A stretch of DNA of 64,000 nt from Cheiracanthium punctorium (Eukaryota; Arthropoda; Arachnida; Araneae; Cheiracanthiidae): assembly GCA_038373885.1 (NCBI GenBank), contig JAWZYV010013019.1, positions 1,860,001 to 1,924,000 of the forward strand, given 5' to 3'. Positions 55,364-64,000 of this stretch are shown piece after piece (positions within the stretch are counted from its first letter, which is position 1; every line of letters starts with the position of its first letter). A program made the translations under genes and the position numbers. The notes under the pieces were generated by a model. It made no database searches and had not been told where the DNA came from. It saw nothing but the letters and a program-made list of their open reading frames with translations.

Positions 55364-57012
55364 GGGTCATTCCGTGGTGACTGACGTTACAATTTGACTA
55401 CATTTTTAACCTTTGAAATTCACCAGTGGCTTGAACTATATATCTTTATTTATTTAAATTGATCAAGAGTATCAGAAATAAGTACTATACCGTTATCCAT
55501 TTTCAATATAAGAAATCTTTATTTTTTTTTTAATTAAGGGAAATCAAAAAACGTGTCTGACGTTACACAGAAGAGACATTGAGAAAAATTAATTTTATAT
55601 CAATTCAAATCCTCTTCGAACTAATAGTGTGAGAAGTAAAATATTTTTTTTTTTGTTAAGTACAGATTTCAATCTTTATGAAAACGTTTTCTTTCATTTA
55701 AAAAATTAAAGAATTTTTAGCGTAGAAAATATTTTATTCCTGTGACTGATGTTACATATATTTTGTGACTTTTTGTTACATATAGGTTGTGTTACATTCA
55801 CATAAACATGCTATAATTATATATTATTTCTTCTTAAAAACAAAACTACCAAATTTACTTTTTGAAATTGTATTAATCTAGTTTAATCGTAATAAATGAA
55901 TCATAGTAATGCTTATTGCACTTTAATAAAATTTTAAAAAATGATGTTGTTAGTGTATTTCACTAAAGAGTGATTCTATGGAACTAGGGACACTAGTGAA
56001 AAAAATATATATATATTCTTATAAAGAATAATAGTTTTTTCCCCTATAAAGTAAACATTTGTGGATTTCTATAAAATTATGCTAAAAAGTTGGCAAAACA
56101 TTTTTACATATATTTTTGTCTTTAGAGGTGTAGAAAGTACATCTTTTTTTCTAAAAGAAATCAACGGGTATGTATAAAATCTTATTTTTTATTGAAATTT
56201 CGTTCATTTATGAGAAGATTAAACAAGCACAGAAACCTTTAACTGCAATATTAGCCTTGAGAACAATTTTTTAAATTAGCCCTAGCATTAGTGTAACATC
56301 ACTCCTTATAACATAAAAAGCTTATTGCTTATAAGCTCTTTATTGCTTCTGCTTCGTTTTTCTTTTATAATCTTCATATTACCCTTCATTCTTTAATTTA
56401 TCTCTTCTTCTTTTCTGTCTTTCTGCAATGCAATTTTCCCAATATTTTTATGTAGGTATCAAATTAAAAGACAGAAATGTGACTAATGTTACATATTTTT
56501 TATTAGTTTAAAATTCATAAATTGATTAAATATTCAAAAGACTAATATTAAAGATATCTTCATAAAGGAAGAGAAAATGACTTTTTGTATTTTTGGGACT
56601 AACTTAAGCAAGAAAAACTTTATAGAATTTTGTGACTGATGTTACATTAAATATTTCTCCTAATTTACAAAAATTGTTTTTAAGATAAATAATGCAGTTA
56701 AAGGTTTCTGCATAGGTCTAATCTTTTCATATATAAACTAAATTTCAATTTTAAAAAATAAGATTTCATTCATATTTGTTGATTTCTTTTATAAAACAAG
56801 ATGAATTTCCTACACTTCTTTAAGACAAGAGCTCATGTAAAAACAGTAATGTCGCCAAACATTGGGTATAAAACTTTTAAAAAGGTGTTGTTAAATATTT
56901 TAGCATCATTTTATAGAAATTCACATATTTTTACTTCATAGGGGATTAAAGTATTATTTTTTTATAAGAATTTCTTTTTGCTATTGGTGTTCCTAGTTTC
57001 ATAGAATCACCC
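55364..57012. mobile_element. 1.65-kb element with nested inverted repeats
   Basis: The outer ends GGGTCATTCCGTGG and (reversed) GGGTGATTCTATGA mirror each other, and AGTA flanks both (55360-55363, 57013-57016). Inside, an arm at 55963-56290 (GAGTGATTCTATGGAACTAG onward) is mirrored by 56640-57008. The motif GTGACTGATGTTACAT and close variants recur at 55378, 55556, 55742, 56480 and 56632. No coding frame was found. The superfamily is unknown; the 4-bp duplication is tentative. Confidence 0.65.
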
Positions 57013-57019
57013 AGTATCT

Positions 57020-57825
57020 GTTTAATATACGTAACAAAAATAATGAGGGGTTAATTACATGAAAACGGCATAAACTAATATGGCTATCTTAACCTGACTT
57101 CGTTTGGCCTCACCTTTTTGAACCGGTGAGATAAGCATATTTGAAATTAAAATATTAAAAATAAAATTGACCGTCATTTTGAGGCTAAAATTAACATTGA
57201 AATATGATTTATGCAATCAACTCGGAAAAAAAAACACGAATAGTTAACATTAAATACAATGTTTCCGAATTATATTTGGCCTTACTATAAAATTTTAGAA
57301 GTGCAATGCAAAATCAAAGCTTATTTACTTACTTTTTATTAAATCTTTAGTTTTTTGTTCATATGTTGCTCCCAAGCGTCGTTCAAAGTGAACTAACCAC
57401 AACATTGTTCCAACTAGTGAAAGTATAAAAAAATATTTCGACTGGATATCTCTGAAGCAAGGCCATCTCTAACAGATTTACCCCATATGTAGCCAACAGT
57501 CACGGGACACTTTGGGTTTTAGACAATTTTTTTAATTCAAAGAAATTCGAGCTAAATTTGGGATTTAAAATTTAAAATGTTCAAAATGGTGTAAAATGGT
57601 GGATGGTGTAAATGTTCAATCTCTTTAGTTCTTTTTGTCGCAGTTGTCATTGTTGTAGCAACACTAAAAATTTTAATTAAATTTCACAAAACGTACAAAA
57701 GATAAATCTCTTACTTAAATATTAAGACAAAATTCAGAAAATTGGTCACATATATATATATATATATGTATTGCGTCATATTACAAATGCCAGAACATAC
57801 ACTATAACGCCATTAGTTTCATGCA
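57020..57825. other. Unassigned A+T-rich stretch
   Basis: It contains a TA microsatellite at about 57750-57767. Nothing else was recognised. Confidence 0.5.
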
Positions 57826-57829
57826 AGGG

Positions 57830-58420
57830 AAGGGACGTATTGACCATTTACCTTATGGGGGCAGATAGTAGTTGCCAATGTTGCCCCCTAAGAAGTGGCA
57901 TCTCCCATTTTTGAACCAATTTAGATGAGAGACCTGCACCTGTATTGGCACATTGACATATTGTTTCAAATTAGAGGACATTGAAATTCATGGCAGATGC
58001 ATGCACCTTCTTCTTTTAGTGCACACGCTCCATGGCAGTAGAGACATTGACACCCTTCCTAGTGCAGACCAATGTCGGCCCTGCTTGACTTTCAGTATCC
58101 AAGACATATGAATATTCAAGTTTTTTAATTTTTCGGGGCACTTTAAAAGGCAGTTGAATATCAAAAGAGATAACTATAAATCTGTAAAGGAAAGCGAGCT
58201 ATCCAGTAGCGTCCCCACATTGATGTCCGAGGAAGAGCAAGACATCTTCTATACAGGTGAGGCAAGTCCATTTCGTGGAGATTACAAAGGGTCTGGAACT
58301 ACGTTAAAACGACATAGATGTTTACGCAGGCAATCGTGGCCAGATATCAGACGAAACATGGCGACAGATTTTATTCTCGGCCACTGTGCAATATTGAGAA
58401 TGTGCTTAAGTCATGGTTTA
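57830..58420. other. Open frame interrupted by MITE, and a diverged repeat
   Basis: The segment 57830-58030 resembles 45160-45345. An open frame from 58154 runs into the MITE at 58425. Before that it reads WPDIRRNMATDFILGHCAIL, faintly like the TxFxTGHGxF block of non-LTR ORF2 C-termini. I do not call a gene from this alone. Confidence 0.35.
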
Positions 58421-58424
58421 TTAA

Positions 58425-58928
58425 CCCTCTCGTCACCGAATTATGAAAAATCAGAGAAAACAAATCTGTCTAGCATTTAATGCATCTGAAATACTATTAT
58501 AAATCATGCAAAAATATTTTTTTCTAATGTCGATTAATATTTGTCGATAATAATAATTTCTGCATTTTCGAAGCATTTTGTTATGCTAAAATTAATTTAA
58601 AAGGATGCACATATTAGGTAAAGGTTGAGGAATAAGAAAAAAACTATACTTACCTTAAAAAGAAAAAAAACGGTAAAAAAGCAGCGTAAATATTTTCTTA
58701 ATTTTTCTCCTGAAACAATGAAGCGAAAATTGTAAAAAATGATCTAAATGGACTAGTACTGCAATCTAGGCACGATTTATGCATCTAGTTAAGAGCCTCA
58801 TGTACTTTCTACATGAATTAATGATATTGATATCACTGAAAGAAAAAAATGCTAAATTCAATTGTTTTCTCTCTAAATATTGCTATTTGAAATAGGAGCC
58901 TCATATGAGGTTCAGGGTGACGAGAGGG
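58425..58928. mobile_element. TTAA MITE with CCCTCTCGTCACC ends (504 bp)
   Basis: CCCTCTCGTCACC at the left is mirrored exactly by GGTGACGAGAGGG at the right. TTAA flanks both (58421-58424, 58929-58932). CCC tips on TTAA fit piggyBac-type elements, but the end sequence differs from the CCCTTTGAGGCG family. The interior is A+T-rich with no coding capacity. Confidence 0.9.
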
Positions 58929-58934
58929 TTAATG

Positions 58935-59930
58935 TTGGAATTTTTGAGTAATTCGCAGAAAGAAACCCTGTAGGTGTTCTTTATTAGACATTTGATACTG
59001 TTGAAAGGGAGGTTGGGATTAATTCTCAGAAGGATAGAGGGCCCCTTTTTAGCCATCAGATCGGCCGCGCCGTTTCCTTGAATTCCATAGTGGCCTGAGG
59101 TATTGAAATATTAATAATAATAACTTTAACAGCTAATAATAATAATTTTTTTAAAATGGTATACTGTTGAAATTATAATAATATTCGATATATATAACTT
59201 TATATAACTTTAACATACTATTTTTTTGACAGCCAAATTTCAGGTACATTCAAAAATTTTCTTAAATTCAGGTGCCTTGAAAGCAGAATGATTAAATATT
59301 TTCCATATATTTTCATTTTCCTAATTTAACTGTTACATAATGAACAATGCTTGTTTATATAAAAAAAGAAGTGTTTGTAGCTAAGGTACTTCCAGAAAAT
59401 GACTTAAATACACCTCTATAATCAAAATCATCTTTTATTTTCACGATCACCAACTGGACTTCTCAAGCAAATTTTTGCATGCAAGTGACATTCAGTTATA
59501 AAATAAAAGCTAATTCTCTTTCAATTATTAAAATATTATTTATCAATCAATTTTTTATTGGCGATTTCAGTACCAGTCTTTTGTGCGTTCTGAAGTTTTC
59601 TGCTAAGTCTTATTGAAATTGGTTTAAAACTTTGCACATTACGAACAGAAAGTAAGAAAAAAATAATTAATTTTCGAAAACCTTATATTTTTTCCATATT
59701 TACAAAAATGTATTCAAACTTTTCATAAAAGGTAAAATATTTCGCAAACGTTGTGGATAATTTGTGAAATGTTATAATGCAGAGTGTGTGATGAAAGCGT
59801 TATTACTTTGATTTGTTGTAAGTGCTTAAAGTTTTGCTGTAAAGTAAATTCAAACATGTTCTCTGTACTTGCTTTAAGATCCTGAAAAATTCTCCATGCT
59901 TTTCTCTGTAAGTTCGTGAACGTGTCTAAA
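58935..59930. other. Unassigned A+T-rich stretch
   Basis: No gene or element recognised; AAT-rich repeats lie near 59110-59150. Confidence 0.45.
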
Positions 59931-59935
59931 ACATA

Positions 59936-60135
59936 CACTGTTAATAGTTTAACATTTCACCATAAAATGGTGCTAAATTAGCTGTAACAAACTTATGGAG
60001 AAACTTTGCACTATAAATTAGTGCTTATGCTGATCAATCAATATAAATCATGATGAAACCTTTCTCCATAGGAAGGTTGCAGCTAATTTAATACCATTTT
60101 ATGGTGAAATGTTGAACTACTTCTATTAACAGTGC
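59936..60135. mobile_element. 200-bp foldback MITE
   Basis: The left half (CACTGTTAATAGTTTAACAT, CACCATAAAATGGT, CTAAATTAGCTG, TATGGAGAAA) is mirrored by the right half around a spacer of about 40 bases. ACATA flanks both sides (59931-59935, 60136-60140), giving a possible 5-bp duplication. The inner CACCATAAAATGGTG is itself nearly palindromic. Confidence 0.78.
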
Positions 60136-60139
60136 ACAT

Positions 60140-61055
60140 AAAGAGTCCTTGAAGACACCCCGTTCAAACTCTTATTTAGTATTCATATACTACAAGCATG
60201 CCGGCTTAAAGACATTTAAGAAATTCAAAATTGTAATCTTAATAAGTAAATAAGATTTCATTTATAAAATAATATCGATAATACACTGATTTCTATATCT
60301 GATGATTAACTCCTAAAATACAGTAATCAGAGTATGAAAAGAAATGCAACAAGAACAAGTAGAAACCAGTTTTGCACAAAGATAACGCTGTGGTAAACCG
60401 TCCACTCTTTGTGATACAGTTGATGTACAAGATGATGTTGTTGTACAGTTGATGTTGTGATACAGTTGATGTGTAATGTGATGTACCTCAGTAGAGTTAC
60501 TTTTAGTGTGTTTAAAACAGACTAACTTCTCTAAAATACACTTTAAATTATTTCTACCCTTAAATTTTATTGAATTCAAATAATTGTGTGCTTCCCTAAA
60601 ACAGTAACAGTCATCGTTTTCCAAAGGAATCAAATAATCATGCCACAGTATAACTTTCAAACACATATATGTGATTTTTTTCAGACGATTTAACTTTATT
60701 TAAGGATACGACAGCCATTCGCAGTAGACGAACACACCAAAATTATAAGCACTTTTCAGCTCCGCTGAGAAATGTTCACAAAAATAATTTACTTTCTTTA
60801 AAAAATTTCTAGTGACCTTACTACATTTCAAAACTTTTTTTAATGATTATCAATTCTTCAATCTTACACTGAGATAGCTCAATAATAATATGATCTGAGT
60901 ATCATAAACTACTTTCCTTGCGGAAAATGAAAACGTTTTCTCCTTCACTGATTAAACTGATGAAATATGCGACCAGAGCAGTGCAAAAATACATTCCTTA
61001 AGTTTTCTGTGCATTTATATAAAAGAGATCTTATCTGTTTCAAGGAGGATTTAAA
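60140..61055. other. Unassigned A+T-rich stretch with a minisatellite
   Basis: TGATACAGTTGATGT-type units repeat at about 60411-60475. A minus-strand open frame of 117 codons covers them but has no domain features. Confidence 0.5.
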
Positions 61056-61059
61056 TACT

Positions 61060-61310
61060 GCTAATTTCTTTCTCATTTCTCAGTGGAGTCAAAGCTATTC
61101 GAAGAAACATCTGTCCCTTACCATGAATATTTAATGCTCATACTCCGCACACCTACTTGTGCTCACGATATTCAGAAGACACATTCCTGAATAAAATCTT
61201 GGCGTTTAACACATTTTTTGAGCGGGAAAAGGCTTTGCACGTTCATCAAATATTTAGTTGCAGGATTGTATAAGGAGAGAAATGATGGCACTCTTGATTT
61301 TACTGCGTGC
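61060..61310 (+). repeat. TATA-containing module M, copy 6 (diverged)
   Basis: TTTCTTTCTCATTTCTCAGT, AACATCTGTCCCTTACCATG, AATATTTAATGCTCATACTC, TTGTGCTCACGATATTCAGA, TGGCGTTTAACACATTTTTT and GGCTTTGCACGTTCATC follow the order of the module. It is closest to copy 5. Confidence 0.6.
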
Positions 61311-61314
61311 TTTA

Positions 61315-61650
61315 CACGAAAGCCCTTTCACAGTACATTATAATCTGAACTGCAATTATACTGATGTTTTTTAAAATAAAACCTTTAATATCTGTAACTG
61401 TTAAGGTCTCATACACGCTCAGTAAATGCCGAAGCAATTATTCACTTATTAATAATTTTAATGGAATTAGAGATAAGCTATATTTCAAAACTTCCTATTG
61501 CAGACTAAACTTAAAAATTTAGACAGAATTGTTTTTTAAACGATCAAATAGTAGATACTTAATATTTGCATGATAAGTAAAACTATATAACTATTATGTT
61601 TATGTGAAAGAAAGCTGAAACACCTGGTGAGTAAAAGAAAAATTTTAAGT
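61315..61650. other. Unassigned A+T-rich stretch
   Basis: No gene or element recognised. Confidence 0.45.
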
Positions 61651-62096
61651 TATACAGGGTGTTCCATTACTATTCGTACAAAACTGAGATAGAGCTCATA
61701 ACAAGGAATCAGAATCACATTGCAATGTGGAGTCGAAAACACCGTTTTCACTTACCTGGTAATAATCATTTTGGGAAAAGTGTTGAAGTGTTCGTCTAAT
61801 TTCTTAACCAAGTTTCATAAACGATAGGCTCGTCTCAAAAAATTTCATACATTTCAATGAAATAGAAATTCCGAACTATTAATTTTAGTCACTTGTTTTC
61901 TGAGAAAAAGACGTTAGTTTTTGACGAACAATGGTCGGACAGCTCGCTATTGTATCGGCAATTATTCCTAAGTGATTATTAACAGCTACACGAAGATGAC
62001 GTTTCCGACCCAACATTGCTGCGTGATTTTTATTCCCTATTATGTGCCCTACCTCCCCTTAAATTTCGTCCCAAAAGTTGTGGGACACTCTGCATA
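61651..62096. mobile_element. TATACAG-ended element (about 446 bp)
   Basis: The left end TATACAGGGTGTTCC and the reversed right end TATGCAGAGTGTCCC are imperfect inverted repeats of the same type as those at 2951 and 4480. The interior is unrelated to those copies. It has no coding capacity. Confidence 0.6.
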
Positions 62097-62099
62097 AAA

Positions 62100-62385
62100 G
62101 TGAATAAGAACAATGCATTTTTCAAAACTTTTAACAATATGTTATCTTTTCAAAATTAAGGGTTTACCGCAAAAAGGAAGTTGCTCCCATCCTACTAGAA
62201 TTTGCAGTAGCGTGCACTATCTTGCAATTAAAAAAGAAACTTTCGTTTGGGGGCAAAAGGATGTAGTCCCAATCGTTAGTTCTTGTGTCACTCAAGAGAT
62301 GAAGCTGCTTGTCTCGTTAGTTTGTATTGAATTCCGAAAGGTTTGTTGCAGTTTTCCGCAAATTTGAATAGTTGGAACTACATGT
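62100..62385. other. Unassigned stretch
   Basis: No gene or element recognised. Confidence 0.4.
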
Positions 62386-62572
62386 AGGGATGGACGCGAG
62401 ACGCGAGAATTCTCGCATTGTCTCGCGTTCTCGCATTGTCTCGCGAGACGAGACAGGCATTTTTTTGCGAGACGAGACGCAAGACGAGAAAGAAAATATT
62501 TTGCGGGACGAGACGCGAGACGAGACAGAGTCTTGTCTCGCGCGAGAATTCTCGCATTTTTTTCCGTCTCGC
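62386..62572. repeat. GCGAGAC low-complexity palindromic block
   Basis: About 180 bases built from GAGACG, GCGAGA and their complement, including TCTCGCGAGACGAGAC and two GCGAGAATTCTCGC palindromes at each side. It is preceded by GGGATGGAC. The open frames on both strands are by-products of the repeat. Confidence 0.85.
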
Positions 62573-62574
62573 AT

Positions 62575-64000
62575 AAATACGATCTGAAGAGCGACAATTT
62601 GCCTGAAGCCTCTACCGTTTCACTTGCGTCTCCTTCGTTTTCGGTCCTGGTATACTATCAGCACTCTACAATACGCACAAACACGTAACATTTAAAATTA
62701 GAACAGACGAGAGATATACAAAACACACAAAGGAGAGGATAAAGAAAGAGGCGAAAGAAAAAAGAAAACAGAGAAGAGTTGAAAGAAAAATAATAAGTAA
62801 ATAGGAAAGGCGGTACGGTATGTTCAAATCTGACCACTTTTAGACGGGGCCCGGGCATTAAGTTTGGGGCCCCCCTTACTATCCCCTTTTTTACGCATTA
62901 AGCCCCTTTACTGAGCCCCCCCTTTTTTAAGCATTTTAACCCAGTTTTGACCGCTGTTGTACTCGAAAATTGCATTTCAGTTAACTGTATTTTTTGTACT
63001 TTAATCAAATCGTATTTATCACCCCAAAAAAATATCTCTAACTTGATCTAGTGATAGACAATTAGGTAATACCTATATTATATAGGAAATTCAGTTTTTT
63101 CCCCACAACTACTATTTCAGTACATATGAATTTATAATTTAGATAATCGAGATATATATGGGCCCCCTTTTTCTTCAGGGGCACCGGACTACCACCCCCC
63201 CCTTGCCCCTGTGATAATGGGGTTTCGGGTATATCAGAGAGAGATTAGAAGTAGAGCAACTTGCATTCGCATTGATGCTTAGTCTGAGTAGGTTGAAATA
63301 TGGTTGAATATCCTTGGTTGAAATATCCTTGTACCGATATTATCCTCAAACTTTCCCGCACGTTGCGGCGTGCGTAGGGGGGGGGGGCGTCCACCCTGGT
63401 AACTACTTTCTAGGGGCGGTTAAATCCCTATTGTTGGCCTATTTTAAAGAGATTAAAATGACATTTTTTATTCTTATATATTAATATCGGACGGAAAGAA
63501 ATGCAAGCAATTTTTTTTAAAACTATTTCTCTTTTCGTTTATATTATCATGTTTTCCCTTCCTTCGGCTTGCAAAACTTTTATATATTTTTTTCCTCCCC
63601 ATCATTTTATCTTGCATTTGGGTTCCTATTCTAAAATTATCTTCGCCTGTTAGATGTCTTTTCATTTTTTTTAAAAATCCACACTGGATATGCATTAGGG
63701 GGATTATGGTTTAATTTTTCTGTAAACAGGGCGACCATAACGACTGTAGTACTATCGCTAAAAATTACTGTGGAAAAGTACAAACGGATAGTCGTCAACA
63801 AATTAACTGTTCAGTAATTTAAAATATAAACAAAAAATAAGACTTCTATTAACCAACTGAGATACTATAATGAAATCTAAAAATGCACACACAGTAATGT
63901 TATTGGAAATATTAAGCAAATAATTATAATTATCGTTAATATAAACTTGTTTTCATTAATATAAAAATTACACATATTTTAGAGACTTGAAATTGACGTT
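62575..64000. other. Unassigned stretch with C/G homopolymer clusters
   Basis: GGGGCCCGGGC near 62847, several CCCCTTTT blocks to 62935, and GGCCCCCTTTTTCTTCAGGG through CCCCTTGCCCCTG near 63161-63212 may be ends of an unrecognised element. A G-run of about 11 lies at 63378. The rest is A+T-rich with nothing recognised. Confidence 0.4.

Noticed and set aside
62292..62597. Ser/Arg-rich ORFs on both strands at the GCGAGAC block
   Set aside because: They are translations of a low-complexity repeat with no frame-specific signal.
62838..63215. hAT-like element bounded by GGGGCCCGGGC and CTTGCCCCTG
   Set aside because: The two ends do not match as inverted repeats, and no 8-bp duplication was found.

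Overview
This window is eukaryotic, non-coding, roughly two-thirds A+T, and made largely of transposable-element remains. No host protein-coding exon, tRNA gene or rRNA gene could be supported. The mix of tRNA-headed SINEs, hAT-like and TTAA-flanked MITEs, Tc1/mariner and pogo relics, a Ty3/Gypsy element and a Jockey/I-type RNase H relic fits a metazoan. The RNase H relic and its Cys-rich tail (5.6-6.3 kb) resemble copies common in arthropods, especially arachnids. A spider or other chelicerate is my best guess, from memory of family resemblance and not from a search.

Layout. 0-5 kb: a dead Tc1-like transposase (minus strand), a hAT MITE with a perfect 8-bp duplication, a cluster of elements with TATACAG ends apparently nested in each other, and two copies of a local non-coding module (1.24 and 4.56 kb). 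5-9 kb: a broken non-LTR RNase H gene, a second hAT MITE, a minus-strand SINE and half of a TTAA MITE. 9-24 kb: mostly unrecognised A+T-rich sequence with a 900-bp TIR element (11.35 kb), SINEs, another hAT MITE, and a diverged repeat (18.7-21.6 kb) apparently split by about 2.4 kb of insertion when compared with its copy at 43.5 kb.

24.9-34.1 kb is the most coherent unit: a minus-strand Ty3/Gypsy retrotransposon (LTR, integrase, RNase H, RT, protease, gag, leader, LTR) fused to a second, internally deleted copy. Together they give LTR-internal-LTR-deleted internal-LTR. Both leaders keep the same 73-codon upstream ORF, with substitutions mostly at third codon positions. The pol region carries several breaks, so this copy is not intact.

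34-64 kb: a palindromic TTAA MITE set between 70-bp direct repeats, two more hAT elements, an IS630/mariner relic with about 120-bp inverted ends, and six diverged same-strand copies of a TATA-containing module of about 300 bp (41.4, 44.2, 47.9, 49.7, 53.8 and 61.1 kb). There are also a pogo/Tigger transposase fragment between AT microsatellites, a 1.65-kb element with large internal inverted repeats, further MITEs, and a GCGAGAC low-complexity palindromic block.

The clearest unexplained signals are the six-copy module, the conserved leader ORF of the Gypsy element, and the palindromic TTAA MITE family that spreads an AAGATGGCGG motif.
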